A stretch of DNA of 64,000 nucleotides from Labrys miyagiensis (GCF_030160835.1 NZ_BSPC01000048.1:124001-188000), one strand, 5' to 3'. Positions 41,544-52,217 are shown, counted from the stretch's first letter. Numbers and translations are program-made. The notes: a model not told the origin generated them from the letters alone.

Positions 41544-42236
41544 TCAGAATTTGTAGCTGACGCCGATCAGGCCCACGGTTTCATGAAAGCCCGCCTTGAA
41601 GCGGACACCCGAACCCACCGTAAAGTTCGATTTGCCAAAATCGGTATAGCGAACCTCCGCACGACCGACCCAGTGATCGTCGAAGGCATACTCGACGCCT
41701 GCGCCGGCGGTCCAGCCAACGCGCGTTTTGGTCGAGGAGCCGGCAAGGGTGCCGTTAAGAATGGTCCAACGCTCGCGTATATCGCCGATAGCCATGCCTC
41801 CGGTCGCATAGACCAGAAAGCGGTCAAAGGCGTAACCGACGCGGGCGCGGATTGAGCTTTGCCAACGGTTCCTCATGTCAAGCCGGCTTGCCCCGCCCGC
41901 CTGTGCTGTGTGGTCGTTACCCTGGATGCCGCTCAAATCGGCGTCTGCCTCCAGGCCGACAACGAAATTGCCGTCGAACTGCTGGTTGTAGCCCCCATGG
42001 ATACCGCCGAGCACGCCGTTGACGTCGAAACGATCCATCGCCTCCGCCAAGGTGGTATTTCTCAGCGTGTCGTGCTCTCGTCCCCAGCCATAGCCAATAT
42101 GCGCGCCGACGTAAAAACCCGTCCAATTGTAAGGTGTGACAACGGCGGGCGCAGGCTCCGCGGGTTCCGGTGAGAGATCCGCCGCGAATGCGGGTACTGG
42201 GGAAAGTAACAACATCGCCAATACGAATCTTTTCAT
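41544..42236 (-). CDS. Omp31-like outer-membrane beta-barrel protein
   Basis: A 230-residue barrel protein with signal peptide MKRFVLAMLLLSPVPAFA, the YNWTGFYVGAHIGYGWG opening, AGVEYAFDDHWVGRAEVRYTDFG and C-terminal YKF. It is convergent with its paralogue at 40590, across a dispersed repeat. The two may be an inverted duplication that has since diverged. Confidence 0.9.
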   Translation of the reverse strand: MKRFVLAMLLLSPVPAFAADLSPEPAEPAPAVVTPYNWTGFYVGAHIGYGWGREHDTLRNTTLAEAMDRFDVNGVLGGIHGGYNQQFDGNFVVGLEADADLSGIQGNDHTAQAGGASRLDMRNRWQSSIRARVGYAFDRFLVYATGGMAIGDIRERWTILNGTLAGSSTKTRVGWTAGAGVEYAFDDHWVGRAEVRYTDFGKSNFTVGSGVRFKAGFHETVGLIGVSYKF

Positions 42237-42825
42237 GACGTTCCAGCCCCGTGCCAAGGAAGAATCGCAAATATATGTGCCATATCGCAGTATGAACGGT
42301 CAATCTTTCCGTTGCGTTCTTTATCACTCCATAGTCTTGAGTTTCAACTTAGCGATAAGATAGTCGATCGACAAACAAGCTTCGGCGGCCTTTCTCGACA
42401 GTTTCGGACTGGAGTGTCGTGTACGAAGCCGTCATGGTCAACAGCACACGGGTGGCAGCGCTTCTGGCCGCTGATCACTCGGTTGCTCGACCAGAAAAGT
42501 CTTTCGAGCGATGGAGCATAGCTTGAAGAATGCTGCAGCGGAGCGCAATGAGAGACAACTCTTTCTGTACTCGTTTGCTTTGACGATAAGTCGCCCAGAC
42601 TAAGATTCAACTTGTATGACGTAGCACAGTATTCAGACTGCGTTAATCGCATGCCGCAGAATCACTTGACTCATAGGCTGCATTTTGATGTTCCTTGAAG
42701 CAGGGGCAGGCGAGGATTGCGCGCTTTCCGGCCTGGGGCAGGCGGAAGTGGTTCTCAGCAGAATATATGACTGTCCGGCACAGTGAGTAGCCATCAGAAG
42801 GCATTGTCACGGCGGGATCGAACAT
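42237..42825. other. Intergenic region upstream of the collagen-like gene
   Basis: About 590 bases with no supported gene; short frames on both strands show no family features. AT content is above that of the flanking genes. Must hold promoters of the flanking divergent genes. Confidence 0.4.
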
Positions 42826-44214
<1,389 letters not shown>

Positions 44215-44449
44215 CTTGAGCCGACCCTGACTACGGATAAGTGACACCAGGGCTCGCTGCCCTCACAAAACAGCGGGTTCCTCATGATCGGTTGCTCAGG
44301 CAAAGGCCGGGCTAAGGCGCGCCCGGCTCCCCCTGCTTCATGCCGACGCTGTCTCTCCGACGTTCGAACGCAGTGGAGAGGCCCGATTTTCGGCTGGCAT
44401 TTGATGGTCCGACTGTCGCATCCTGCTCTCCGGCTTTCTCCGGGTTTCC

Positions 44450-45223
44450 ATGATGGCACCTCCCAAGCTTGATTGCTTCGCGCTCTCTCCAAATCCGCCG
44501 GAATTGGTTGCCAGCTCGAGCGAGCGCGATTGGATGGATCGCACCAGCGACCATTTCGCCTATCGCTGCACACCCTTGGCCATCGCCAATGCGACAGGCT
44601 GGGAAGTGCTCAATCCCTCCGGCTTTTCCGCAACCTGGACCGGTGGCAACGGCAAGGACGACATCATCCTGCGGCCCCACGAGGCGGGGCGATCCTTGCA
44701 CCAGACGGGCTTCTTCTTCGGGCACGGCATATTGAGCTTTCATCCCGGCTACCTCTTCCGCACCGATCCGGGGTGGGTGATCTGGGCGCGTGGCTCCCCC
44801 AACCGCATCAAGGACGGTATTCACCCCCTCGACGGGCTGGTGGAGAGCAACTGGTTGCCTTTCCCCTTCACCATGAACTGGAAGTTCACCCGGCCCTGCA
44901 CGGTGCATTTCGAGAAGGACGAACCCTTCTGCTTCATCACGGTGGTGCCCAGCGTCGCAATCGAGAGCATCCAGCCCACGATAAGGCCGATCGAGGACGC
45001 TTCAGAATTGCATCGCGAATATAAGATCTGGGCCAGCGAGCGAACGAGATTCTCGGCAGCGCTCAATCTGGGCGACCCTCTGGCCGTGGAAGAGAAATGG
45101 CAGAGAAATTATCTTGTCGGTAAATCGCCTTCGGGGCGTTCGATCGCTGGCGATGATCACCGCGTCAAGCGCAGTCTCAGAAGGCCCGTCTCGGAGTGTC
45201 CGGTGAAGCATGAGCCCGAATGA
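44450..45223 (+). CDS. DUF6065-like protein, copy 1
   Basis: A 257-residue soluble protein without signal peptide. Conserved blocks shared with the next gene are ERDWMD, FAYRCTPL, GWEVLNPSGFSATWTG, FGHGILSFHPGYLFRTDPGW, FTMNWKFTRP and KDEPFCFITVVPSVAIES. They match what I recall of the uncharacterised DUF6065 family. Charged C-terminal tail. A weak ribosome site precedes ATG-ATG. It follows the collagen-like gene by 235 bases on the same strand and overlaps copy 2 by 14 bases. Confidence 0.75.
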   Translation: MMAPPKLDCFALSPNPPELVASSSERDWMDRTSDHFAYRCTPLAIANATGWEVLNPSGFSATWTGGNGKDDIILRPHEAGRSLHQTGFFFGHGILSFHPGYLFRTDPGWVIWARGSPNRIKDGIHPLDGLVESNWLPFPFTMNWKFTRPCTVHFEKDEPFCFITVVPSVAIESIQPTIRPIEDASELHREYKIWASERTRFSAALNLGDPLAVEEKWQRNYLVGKSPSGRSIAGDDHRVKRSLRRPVSECPVKHEPE

Positions 45224-46019
45224 CAGGAACGAAACGGATCCTGCGCCGACGAAAGCGCCCAGGTTCGAATGCTACGCGCTCATCGACAATCCGCCGGCGC
45301 TGGTGCCAGGCGTCGCCGAGCGCGACTGGATGGACTATACCAATCATCGCTTCGCCTATCGCTGCACGCCTCTGACCATGGCAAATTCGTCGGGCTGGGA
45401 GTTGCTCAATCCGCTTGGATTTTCGGCGACCTGGACCGGCTATAACGCCTCCAGCGAGGTTATCCTGCGGCCGCATGACCCAGGCCGGCACCTTCATCAT
45501 GTCGCGCTGAACTTTGGTCATGGCATCATCACCTTCCACCCCGGTTACCTCTTCCGCACGGATCCGGGCTGGATGGTCTGGGCTCGGGGCGCGCCGAACA
45601 GGCTCAAGCACGGCATCCAGGCGCTGGACGGCCTGGTGGAGACCAATTGGCTGCCATTTACCTTCACCATGAACTGGAAATTCACCGAGCCCGGTACGGT
45701 GCATTTCGCCAAGGATGAGCCCTTCTGCTTCATCACTATGGTGCCCAGCGTCGCCATCGAAAGCGTCCAGCCGGTGATGGGACGCATCGAGGACAACCCG
45801 GATCTCCACCGGGAATACAAATCCTGGAACAGCGAGCGCACCAAATTCAATGCTGCCTTGAATGCGGGCGACGAACTGGCGCTGGAGCAGAAATGGCAAA
45901 AGAACTATCTGGTCGGCAAGTCGCCGACCGGCAAGTCGACGGCTGACGAGAACCACCGCGTGAAGCGCGGCCTGAAGGAGCCGCTTCCTGCCAGTCGCGT
46001 CAAACCGGTGCAGGATTAG
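45210..46019 (+). CDS. DUF6065-like protein, copy 2
   Basis: A 269-residue paralogue of the preceding protein with the same blocks in the same order (ERDWMD, FAYRCTPLTMANSSGWELLNP, HGIITFHPGYLFRTDPGW, FTMNWKFTEPGTVHF) and strong overall identity, so a tandem duplication is clear. The start has GGTGAAGC upstream and lies inside copy 1. No catalytic residues can be assigned; conserved His, Asp and Arg in the HPGYLFRTDPGW block are candidates. Confidence 0.75.
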   Translation: MSPNDRNETDPAPTKAPRFECYALIDNPPALVPGVAERDWMDYTNHRFAYRCTPLTMANSSGWELLNPLGFSATWTGYNASSEVILRPHDPGRHLHHVALNFGHGIITFHPGYLFRTDPGWMVWARGAPNRLKHGIQALDGLVETNWLPFTFTMNWKFTEPGTVHFAKDEPFCFITMVPSVAIESVQPVMGRIEDNPDLHREYKSWNSERTKFNAALNAGDELALEQKWQKNYLVGKSPTGKSTADENHRVKRGLKEPLPASRVKPVQD

Positions 46020-46129
46020 CCAAGTTTTCCTTGTCGATATCTCCAGTCGGCGGATCTGCCTGTCATGTTTGTTCTTTATTTGTTCCGATAACTCGGGCAT
46101 GAAGGAGAGCGGATCCGGAGAGGCAAGAC

Positions 46130-46402
46130 ATGGAACGGGATCAGGTCGGGGAAGTCGGAAGCAAACCTGCGATCGACGAGGATGAACTGGCGCGATCCGT
46201 CGAGGAAGCGATTCGCCTCGCGGACGGCGATGTCCGTTCGGCCCTTGCCGCTTCCCTCATTGCCAATGCCTATCTGGAGGCGGAGGTCGAACGCCTGGCG
46301 GCGGCGGTTGCCAGAGGTTATGTGCGCGGCAGGGTTCGAACCGGTGCCGAAAGCCCGGCTCCGGTTGTTAGCCGCATCGTCGGAAAGCAGGAGGATCGGT
46401 AG
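46130..46402 (+). CDS. Small helical hypothetical protein
   Basis: A 90-residue protein with a central pair of helices (DELARSVEEAIRLADGDVRSALAASLIANAYLEAEVERLAAAVARGYVRG region) and no signal or membrane segment. Similar short proteins of unknown role occur in Hyphomicrobiales. AGGCAAGAC precedes the ATG. It lies 110 bases after the second DUF6065-like gene on the same strand and may share its transcript. Confidence 0.65.
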   Translation: MERDQVGEVGSKPAIDEDELARSVEEAIRLADGDVRSALAASLIANAYLEAEVERLAAAVARGYVRGRVRTGAESPAPVVSRIVGKQEDR

Positions 46403-46634
46403 CGGCGGCTTCCCGCCATTCCTTCGAATGGCGCGAGGAGATGCCGAAATATCATCCGGGCGGTGTGAAATTGCTCGCCCGAGGCGAGGCCTGCTGAATC
46501 GTAGATTTCAGGAAGAGGTCAGGTTCGCATGGTCGATGGGCAGTCTTGCCCCTCACATGTCGTCCTGTAACAACTCCCGATTGCAGTATTCCGGCGAAGT
46601 CTGGCGAATATCGAGACTATCGGTTCCAACTAAA
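46403..46634. other. Intergenic region, no supported gene
   Basis: No convincing gene between the small helical protein and the terminator at 46635. Open frames here lack start sites and family features. Confidence 0.35.
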
Positions 46635-46665
46635 AACGCCGCACCCGTTGGGAAGGTGCGGCGTT
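46630..46665 (-). terminator. Rho-independent terminator reading leftwards
   Basis: An 11-base perfect stem (AACGCCGCACC with GGTGCGGCGTT, 9-base loop). On the minus strand it is followed by TTTTT, on the plus strand by no T run. It therefore ends a leftward transcript, pointing to a minus-strand gene around 46715-46921. Confidence 0.8.
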
Positions 46666-46714
46666 CCATTACGAACTATAATATTCAGGTTTAGGCAGCG
46701 TGGGTCGCCGTCAT

Positions 46715-46921
46715 TTACGCTTTGGTGCTAACAATCGTTACCGAACGCGGAGGATATCTACTCATAATCCCCCATTGCGACATTCTGATCTCATAAAGCT
46801 TCAGCACATCGCCGTTGCATGATTTATAAGACGCGGCGTCTCCTTTTGCAACGAGAAACGATACGGTGCGGGTTGAAATTTTCGTGAACGGCGAGGCTCC
46901 TGTGGACACGTCGTTTCGCAC
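46715..46921 (-). CDS. Candidate small protein gene
   Basis: A GTG-initiated frame of 68 codons just upstream of a leftward terminator. The C-terminal part (YKSCNGDVLKLYEIRMSQWGIMSRYPPRSVTIVS) has ordinary protein-like composition but matches no family I know. There is no good ribosome site, and a competing plus-strand frame (46866-47069) overlaps, so it may be the remnant of a longer gene or not coding. Confidence 0.3.
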   Translation of the reverse strand: MRNDVSTGASPFTKISTRTVSFLVAKGDAASYKSCNGDVLKLYEIRMSQWGIMSRYPPRSVTIVSTKA

Positions 46922-47086
46922 GGGCCAATCGAGCGGGCTGCCATGCGGGGCGGGCTCGCGGCCTGAAGTGGAGGTGGTAGCCCGTTACGACGCCTGCAAG
47001 GGGGAGTTGATTGCCAAAAGACGGGAATGCGTTTATATACGAGACATTACGTCTAGAATTGATATTTAACGTATAAGGAGTTGTCC

Positions 47087-47698
47087 GTGGCCATTGCTCA
47101 GCAGGCGGCGCGTCCGGTCGGAAGACCGCGGTGCATGGAGACGCATAGGGCGATTTTGCACGCTGCCGCAGATCTTCTTGAGCATACGCCTTATCGCGAC
47201 ATCTCGGTCGAGCGCATTGCGGCCTCGGCGGGTGTGGGCAAGCAGACCATCTACCGCTGGTATGACAGCAAGGCGGACCTCTTGCTCGACGCCTTCCTGA
47301 CCCGCTACAGCGAAGCCATGCCACCTGTGGTGGTGGGCGGCGAGCCCCTGGTCAATTTCCGCGCCTATCTTCACCGCCTCGCGGCCTATCTGCCCAATCC
47401 GGTGATGGAGGGAGCCTATCGCGCTTTGTTCGCCGAGGCGCAGTTCGAGCGGGGCTTCCGCCAGCGCTTCAGCGAGATCGTGCTGAAGCGCCGACAGGAT
47501 ATCGCCCGAGCCTTCGTGATCTCCGCCATCCACAAGGGCCAGATCCGCGACGATGTCGATCCCGACCTGATCGTCGACATGGTGCTGGGGCCGATCCTCT
47601 TCCGCTTCCTCTCCACCATCACGCCGCCTGACTTGGCCTATGTCGATAAGGTGATGGACATGGTGCTGGGTGGCGTTGCCGTCAGGAACCTGGCGTAA
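47087..47698 (+). CDS. TetR-family transcriptional regulator
   Basis: A 203-residue regulator with an N-terminal helix-turn-helix (DISVERIAASAGVGKQTIYRWYDSKADLLLDAF) and the TetR_C_11-type ligand domain. AAGGAG is six bases before the GTG start. The AT-rich upstream region contains AGAC-N5-GTCT and TATACG/CGTATA inverted repeats that could be its operator. No obvious target gene is adjacent. Confidence 0.92.
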   Translation: MAIAQQAARPVGRPRCMETHRAILHAAADLLEHTPYRDISVERIAASAGVGKQTIYRWYDSKADLLLDAFLTRYSEAMPPVVVGGEPLVNFRAYLHRLAAYLPNPVMEGAYRALFAEAQFERGFRQRFSEIVLKRRQDIARAFVISAIHKGQIRDDVDPDLIVDMVLGPILFRFLSTITPPDLAYVDKVMDMVLGGVAVRNLA

Positions 47699-47736
47699 GG
47701 GTCGGAGCGGCTTCCAGACAGGCATTCTCATTAAGG

Positions 47737-47823
47737 GCGGTGTTCCCTTGCCGGTCTGAAGACGGGCACACCGAGAAGGCGCAGGTTGGTGTGCCGGTCT
47801 TCAGACCGGCAAGGGAACACCGC
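47737..47823. repeat. REP-like inverted repeat, TCTTCAGA core
   Basis: Arms GCGGTGTTCCCTTGCCGGTC... and ...GACCGGCAAGGGAACACCGC face each other. A GGTGTGCCGGTCTTCAGACC arm overlaps the right side, making a composite. It lies between convergent genes. Confidence 0.8.
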
Positions 47824-47853
47824 GATTCAGGGACAAAACGACCCGTTTCGAGT

Positions 47854-48384
47854 TCACGAGCCGAAATGCTTGTCGCGCGTCGCCATGATCGCGGCGATCT
47901 CCTCCACCGCCAGCGGTGCGTAATCATGGCTGTCGATGCCGACATCCAGGCTGTAGCCGAGCGGCTGGTCGTCCAGATTGCCATGGACATGGCCGAACAG
48001 ATGCCAGGCTCCGCTCCAGGCACCCGGCCATTCGCGCATCGGATAGTGGCAGAGCACGATGCGCTGGCCCTTCCAGCTGATCTCCTTGATATCGGAAATC
48101 GAACGCAGGCGCGGTGAGCCTTCCAGCTTCTCCCGGCTGTCATGATTGCCGATGATCAGATGGATCTGGCCGTGTAGCCGCTCCAGATAGTCCTGCGGCG
48201 GCTTGCCGGCACGAAAGCTGATGTCGCCGAGGTGATAGACCAGGTCATTGGGCGCCACCTTGCTGTTCCAGCGTGCGATCAGGATCTCGTCCATCGCCTC
48301 CGGACTGTCGAAGGGACGCTTACACAGGCGAAGGATGGATTCGTGGCCGAAATGGGTATCAGCGGTGAAGAAGAGCTTGCTCAC
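47854..48384 (-). CDS. Metallophosphoesterase
   Basis: A 176-residue calcineurin-like phosphoesterase with the full metal-binding set: DTHFGH (8-13), GDIS, GNHD, LCHYPM and GHVHG. It resembles the small YfcE/phage-type phosphoesterases. Substrate is unknown. Both ends of the gene are bordered by REP elements. Confidence 0.92.
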   Translation of the reverse strand: MSKLFFTADTHFGHESILRLCKRPFDSPEAMDEILIARWNSKVAPNDLVYHLGDISFRAGKPPQDYLERLHGQIHLIIGNHDSREKLEGSPRLRSISDIKEISWKGQRIVLCHYPMREWPGAWSGAWHLFGHVHGNLDDQPLGYSLDVGIDSHDYAPLAVEEIAAIMATRDKHFGS

Positions 48385-48395
48385 GGGGAATGATT

Positions 48396-48590
48396 CCTGG
48401 GATCGCTGGCTTCCAGCCGGCTCTTAGAGACGTTTAGTAGGCCGGAATGGGCGCAGTTGGTGTGCCGGTCTTCAGACCGGCATGCCTTCAACCTAGGTGA
48501 CAAGATGCCGGTCTGAAGACCGGCACACCAACTGCGCCCCGTGCTTCAGGCGCCACATTTCCAAGAGCCGGCCGGGAGGCCCGCAGTCCG
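48396..48590. repeat. Nested REP elements
   Basis: Outer arms: CCTGGGATCGCTGGCTTCC... at 48396-48434 and a partner at about 48559-48590 (CCAAGAGCCGGCC...). Between them is a complete second element with perfect 35-base arms (48449-48483 and 48505-48539) bearing the TCTTCAGA core and GGGCGCAGTTGGTGTGCC flank. One repeat has evidently inserted into another. It fills the gap between the phosphoesterase and thrS. Confidence 0.88.
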
Positions 48591-48599
48591 GCGCATGCA

Positions 48600-50552
48600 T
48601 CAGCGCTTGAGGTCCGGCGGCGTGGCTTCCTCCACCAGCACCGTGATCGCCTCGTCCAGTGACAGCGACTGCTGCTGCTGGGAACCGAGGCGGCGGATCG
48701 AGACGGTGCGTTCGGCCGCCTCTCGCTTGCCGAGGGCGAAGATCACCGGCGTCTTGGTGAGCGAATGCTCGCGCACCTTGTAGTTGATCTTCTCGTTGCG
48801 CAGATCGGCCTCGGCCCGCAGCCCCGCCTTCCTGAGGGCGGCGACCACGTCCTCCGCATAGTCGTCGGCTTCGCTGGTGATGGTGCAGACCATGATCTGT
48901 TCGGGCGCCAGCCAGAGCGGGAAGTGCCCGGCATGGTTCTCGATCAGGATGCCGAGGAAGCGCTCCATCGAGCCGCAGATGGCGCGATGGATCATCACCG
49001 GCGTCTTCTTCTCGCCGTCCGAATCCACATAGAAGGCGCCGAAGCGTTCCGGCAGGTTGAAGTCGACCTGCGTGGTGCCGCACTGCCAGTCGCGGCCGAT
49101 GGCGTCCTTCAGCGTGTACTCGAATTTCGGGCCGTAGAAGGCGCCTTCGCCGGGATTGATACCGGTCTTGATGCGCCCGCCCGATTGTTCCTCGATCTGT
49201 TTGAGCACCTGCATCATGACGTCTTCGGCCCGGTCCCACAAATCGTCCGAGCCGACGCGCTTCTCCGGGCGTGTCGAGAGCTTGACCACGATCTCGTCGA
49301 AGCCGAAATCGGCATAGGTCGACAGGATCAGATCGTTGATCTTCAGGCACTCGGCCGCCATCTGCTCGTCGGTGCAGAAGATATGGGCATCGTCCTGCGT
49401 GAAGCCGCGCACACGCATCAGCCCGTGCAGCGCGCCCGACGGTTCGTAGCGGTGCACGGCGCCGAACTCGGCGAGGCGCATGGGCAGGTCGCGATAGGAT
49501 TTCAGGCCATGCTTGAAGATCTGCAGGTGACCCGGGCAGTTCATCGGCTTGATGGCGAAGATGCGGTCGTCATCCGTGTCCTCACCGGCGGACTTCGCCA
49601 TGAACATGTTTTCGCGATACCAGCCCCAATGGCCGGATATCTCCCACAGATGCTTGTCGAGCAACTGTGGGGCGTTGACCTCCTTGTAGTCGGCCTTGAG
49701 GCGCCGGCGCATATAGGCGATCAGCTCCTGGAAGATCGTCCAGCCTTTTCCGTGCCAGAACACCACGCCGGGGCCTTCTTCCTGGAAATGGAAGAGATCC
49801 ATCTCGCGGCCGAGGCGGCGATGGTCGCGCTTCTCCGCCTCCTCGATCTGCTTGAGATAGAGGTCGAGCTCCTCCTGGCTGCGCCAGGCCGTGGCGTAGA
49901 TGCGGGTCAGCATCGGGTTGTTCGAATCGCCGCGCCAATATGCGCCGGCCACCTTCATCAGCCGGAAGGCGTTGCCGATCTGGCCGGTGGAGACCATATG
50001 CGGGCCGCGGCAGAGGTCGAACCAGTTGTCCTGATAATAGATCTTCAGGTCCTGGTCCTCGGGGATGGCATCGACGAGCTCGACCTTGAAGGCCTCGCCC
50101 TTGTCGCGGAATACCTGCCTGGCCTTGTCGCGGCTCCAGATCTGCCTGGTGAAGGGGGCGTTTCGATTGATGATCTCGCGCATCTTCGCTTCGATCTTCG
50201 GAAAGTCTTCCGGCGTGAAGGGCTCGTTGCGAAAGAAATCGTAATAGAAGCCGTTCTCGATCACCGGGCCGATGGTGACCTGCGTGCCCGGCCAGAGCGC
50301 CTGCACCGCCTCGGCCATGACATGGGCGGCGTCGTGGCGGATCAGTTCCAGCGCTTCGGCGCTGTCGCGGGTGACGATCTCGATGCGTGCATCCTTGCCG
50401 ATCTCGTCCGCGAGATCGCTGAGCACGCCATCGACCTTCATGGCGATGGCCTTCTTGGCCAGGGATTTGGAGATGCCCTCGGCAACGGCCTTGCCGGTCA
50501 CGCCGGGCTCATAGGAACGCTGATTGCCATCGGGAAAAGTCAAAACAGGCAT
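48600..50552 (-). CDS. thrS: Threonyl-tRNA synthetase
   Basis: A 650-residue class II synthetase that charges tRNA-Thr. It has the TGS domain (1-62), the editing domain with [11 protein letters not shown] around residue 73, the catalytic core ([41 protein letters not shown]) and the C-terminal anticodon-binding domain ([11 protein letters not shown] onwards). Length is standard. A tRNA-Thr gene occurs in the same window, without obvious linkage. No T-box or other leader is visible. Confidence 0.97.
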   Translation of the reverse strand: MPVLTFPDGNQRSYEPGVTGKAVAEGISKSLAKKAIAMKVDGVLSDLADEIGKDARIEIVTRDSAEALELIRHDAAHVMAEAVQALWPGTQVTIGPVIENGFYYDFFRNEPFTPEDFPKIEAKMREIINRNAPFTRQIWSRDKARQVFRDKGEAFKVELVDAIPEDQDLKIYYQDNWFDLCRGPHMVSTGQIGNAFRLMKVAGAYWRGDSNNPMLTRIYATAWRSQEELDLYLKQIEEAEKRDHRRLGREMDLFHFQEEGPGVVFWHGKGWTIFQELIAYMRRRLKADYKEVNAPQLLDKHLWEISGHWGWYRENMFMAKSAGEDTDDDRIFAIKPMNCPGHLQIFKHGLKSYRDLPMRLAEFGAVHRYEPSGALHGLMRVRGFTQDDAHIFCTDEQMAAECLKINDLILSTYADFGFDEIVVKLSTRPEKRVGSDDLWDRAEDVMMQVLKQIEEQSGGRIKTGINPGEGAFYGPKFEYTLKDAIGRDWQCGTTQVDFNLPERFGAFYVDSDGEKKTPVMIHRAICGSMERFLGILIENHAGHFPLWLAPEQIMVCTITSEADDYAEDVVAALRKAGLRAEADLRNEKINYKVREHSLTKTPVIFALGKREAAERTVSIRRLGSQQQQSLSLDEAITVLVEEATPPDLKR

Positions 50553-50604
50553 AGTCTGTCTCCAGGCTCACTCCTGCCAACCAAGCAGGTAAGCGAATTG
50601 CGTT

Positions 50605-50913
50605 TCAGTTTTCGGGGTTGCCCTCGTCGCAGACGAAGGGCCGGCGTCGGCCATAGCGCCACGGTCTATACCAGCTTCCCTCGACGGGCAATTGCTCCGG
50701 CACGGGATCGAGACCCGATCCGCCCCAGGGATGGCAGCGGCAGATGCGGAAGGCTCCCATCCAGCCGCCGGCCCATACGCCATGCCTCTCGATCGCTTCC
50801 TCCGCATATTCCGAGCAGCTTGGGAAGTAGCGACACTGACGCCCGATCAGCGATGAAAGGGTCACCCTGTAGGCGATGATCGTGTAGCGGGCGATGGTGC
50901 GGGGCAGGGTCAT
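50605..50913 (-). CDS. yidD: Membrane protein insertion efficiency factor YidD
   Basis: A 102-residue small membrane-associated protein that helps YidC insert proteins. The diagnostic core is LIGRQCRYFPSCSEYAEEAIERHG, followed by RICRCHPWGGSGLDPVP. An in-frame ATG at 50967 exists but falls inside a dispersed repeat, so 50913 is preferred, though neither has a strong ribosome site. The usual neighbours rnpA and yidC are not here. Confidence 0.92.
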   Translation of the reverse strand: MTLPRTIARYTIIAYRVTLSSLIGRQCRYFPSCSEYAEEAIERHGVWAGGWMGAFRICRCHPWGGSGLDPVPEQLPVEGSWYRPWRYGRRRPFVCDEGNPEN

Positions 50914-50961
50914 GGGGATCACGCGACGTTGCCAGGCAAGGAGAGATCGGACAGGGCGCAA

Positions 50962-51067
50962 CGTCATTCCGGGCGACCGTAGGGAGACCCGGAATCCATG
51001 AACACGGTCTTCATAGCACAGTGCTCATGGATTCCGGCTTTACGCTTCGCTACAGCCGGAATGACGC
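50962..51067. repeat. Dispersed GTCAT...ATGAC palindromic repeat, copy 2
   Basis: Starts CGTCATTCCGGGCGACCG and ends GCTACAGCCGGAATGACG, with an internal GGAATCCATG/CATGGATTCC pair and a central CATGAACAC region. It overlaps the upstream edge of yidD. Confidence 0.75.
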
Positions 51068-51108
51068 CGCGGCGAGGGCCAGTCTTGACAATCTCCCGGC
51101 TCCTCTAA

Positions 51109-51438
51109 TCACTCCTCCAGTGCGATATCCCTCTCCAGGGTCTCGACGATGTTGATCATGCGCTTGGTCTGGTCGAAGGCCATCTGTAGCCTCTCCTCCA
51201 ACTCGATCATCTCGTTGAGCGAGGCGAGGGAGAACTTGCTGCCGCGCAGGAATTCGCTGCGTTTGAGGGAAACGGAACGGTCGGCCCAGATCGATTTGTA
51301 GGCCAGCACGAGTTCGTCCGGATAGCCCTTGAACAAAGCGTGGAGATCCTTGTCGCTCTCGACCCGGCAGGTGAGCTCGAACTTCTTGCCACCGATCAGG
51401 CCGGATTTGGCGTTGCGCCGCAGGATCAATTTCAACAT
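51109..51438 (-). CDS. Conserved hypothetical protein
   Basis: A 109-residue protein (MLKLILRRNAKSGLIGGKKFEL start; ending with a helix rich in Glu, Met and Arg). The first half looks like beta strands (VESDKDLHALFKGYPDELVLAYKSIWADRS) and the second is helical and acidic. No signal or membrane segment. GGGGGG precedes the start. The upstream open frame is REP sequence and is excluded. Function unknown. Confidence 0.7.
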   Translation of the reverse strand: MLKLILRRNAKSGLIGGKKFELTCRVESDKDLHALFKGYPDELVLAYKSIWADRSVSLKRSEFLRGSKFSLASLNEMIELEERLQMAFDQTKRMINIVETLERDIALEE

Positions 51439-51520
51439 AGGCGCCCCCCCGTCATTCACAAAACCAGGATGCTCATTTCCCCGAAATGCCGGCAAGTTCA
51501 AGGCCCGAATGAAATTTTTC

Positions 51521-51649
51521 GCTGGGAGCGCGGACATCTTGTCCGCTTTTAATCCGCCGGCTGCGGCAAGGAGGCGTAGCCGTCGAGCTATGCGCCCATT
51601 CCCTTGACGTCGAGGTTCAAGAGGCGGACAGGATGTCCGCGCTCCCGGA
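51521..51649. repeat. REP/BIME-like inverted repeat, ACATCNTGT core
   Basis: Left arm GCTGGGAGCGCGGACATCTTG and right arm ACAGGATGTCCGCGCTCCCG, about 60 bases apart. The right arm overlaps the 3' end of the IscU-like gene and contains its stop codon. Confidence 0.88.
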
Positions 51650-52078
51650 TTTGTTCGCCTCGATGCTGTCGAGGGCCGACACCACGGCGTCGAAGGTGAG
51701 CAGCGTCGAGGCATGCCGGGCCTTGAAGTCGCGTACCGGCTCCAGCACGGCCGCTTCGGCGAAGCGTCCCTCGGGGGGCGGGCCGTTTTCCTTCAGCATG
51801 CGGCGCATCGTCTCGCGTACTTCCCGCAATTCGGCGCTGCTGGCGCCGATGATGTTGCGGGCCATGACGGAGGAAGAGGCCTGGCCCAGAGCACAAGCCT
51901 TCACGATATGGGCAAAGTCCGAAACCTTGTCGCCGTCGACCGTAAGTTCTACTGAAACGGTGGAACCGCAGAGCTTGGAATGGGCTGTCGCCGCCGCGTC
52001 TGCGTGCGGCAAATGGCCGATACGCGGAATATTCGCTGCTAATTCGAGAATACGTTTATTATAGACGTCATCGAGCAT
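51617..52078 (-). CDS. IscU/NifU-like iron-sulfur cluster assembly scaffold
   Basis: A 153-residue scaffold-like protein. Cluster-ligand cysteines appear in KLCGSTVSVEL and KACALGQASSSVMA; the third is not in its usual place, as in other alphaproteobacterial members. The last ten residues ([10 protein letters not shown]) are encoded by a REP element, which also supplies the TGA stop, so the native C-terminus has been replaced or extended. It is divergent from folE. Confidence 0.88.
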   Translation of the reverse strand: MLDDVYNKRILELAANIPRIGHLPHADAAATAHSKLCGSTVSVELTVDGDKVSDFAHIVKACALGQASSSVMARNIIGASSAELREVRETMRRMLKENGPPPEGRFAEAAVLEPVRDFKARHASTLLTFDAVVSALDSIEANKSGSADILSAS

Positions 52079-52217
52079 GGGCAGGTCGCTTGGTTGTAGG
52101 CGCGTTGCTCCCGACTATATAAGCATGGAACGCGTGTTGGGGAGGGGATGTTATCCCCCCAGGACGAAATGATGGTTTTTACCGCCGGGCCAGGTGCCTG
52201 ATGGTTGGAGTGGTTTG

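Noticed and set aside
50914-50967. Longer YidD start at 50967
   Set aside because: The upstream ATG is inside a dispersed repeat and has no ribosome site; family proteins start nearer to 50913.
51440-51714. N-terminal extension of the hypothetical protein at 51109
   Set aside because: The extension translates REP sequence on the opposite side of a strong start with a purine-rich ribosome site.
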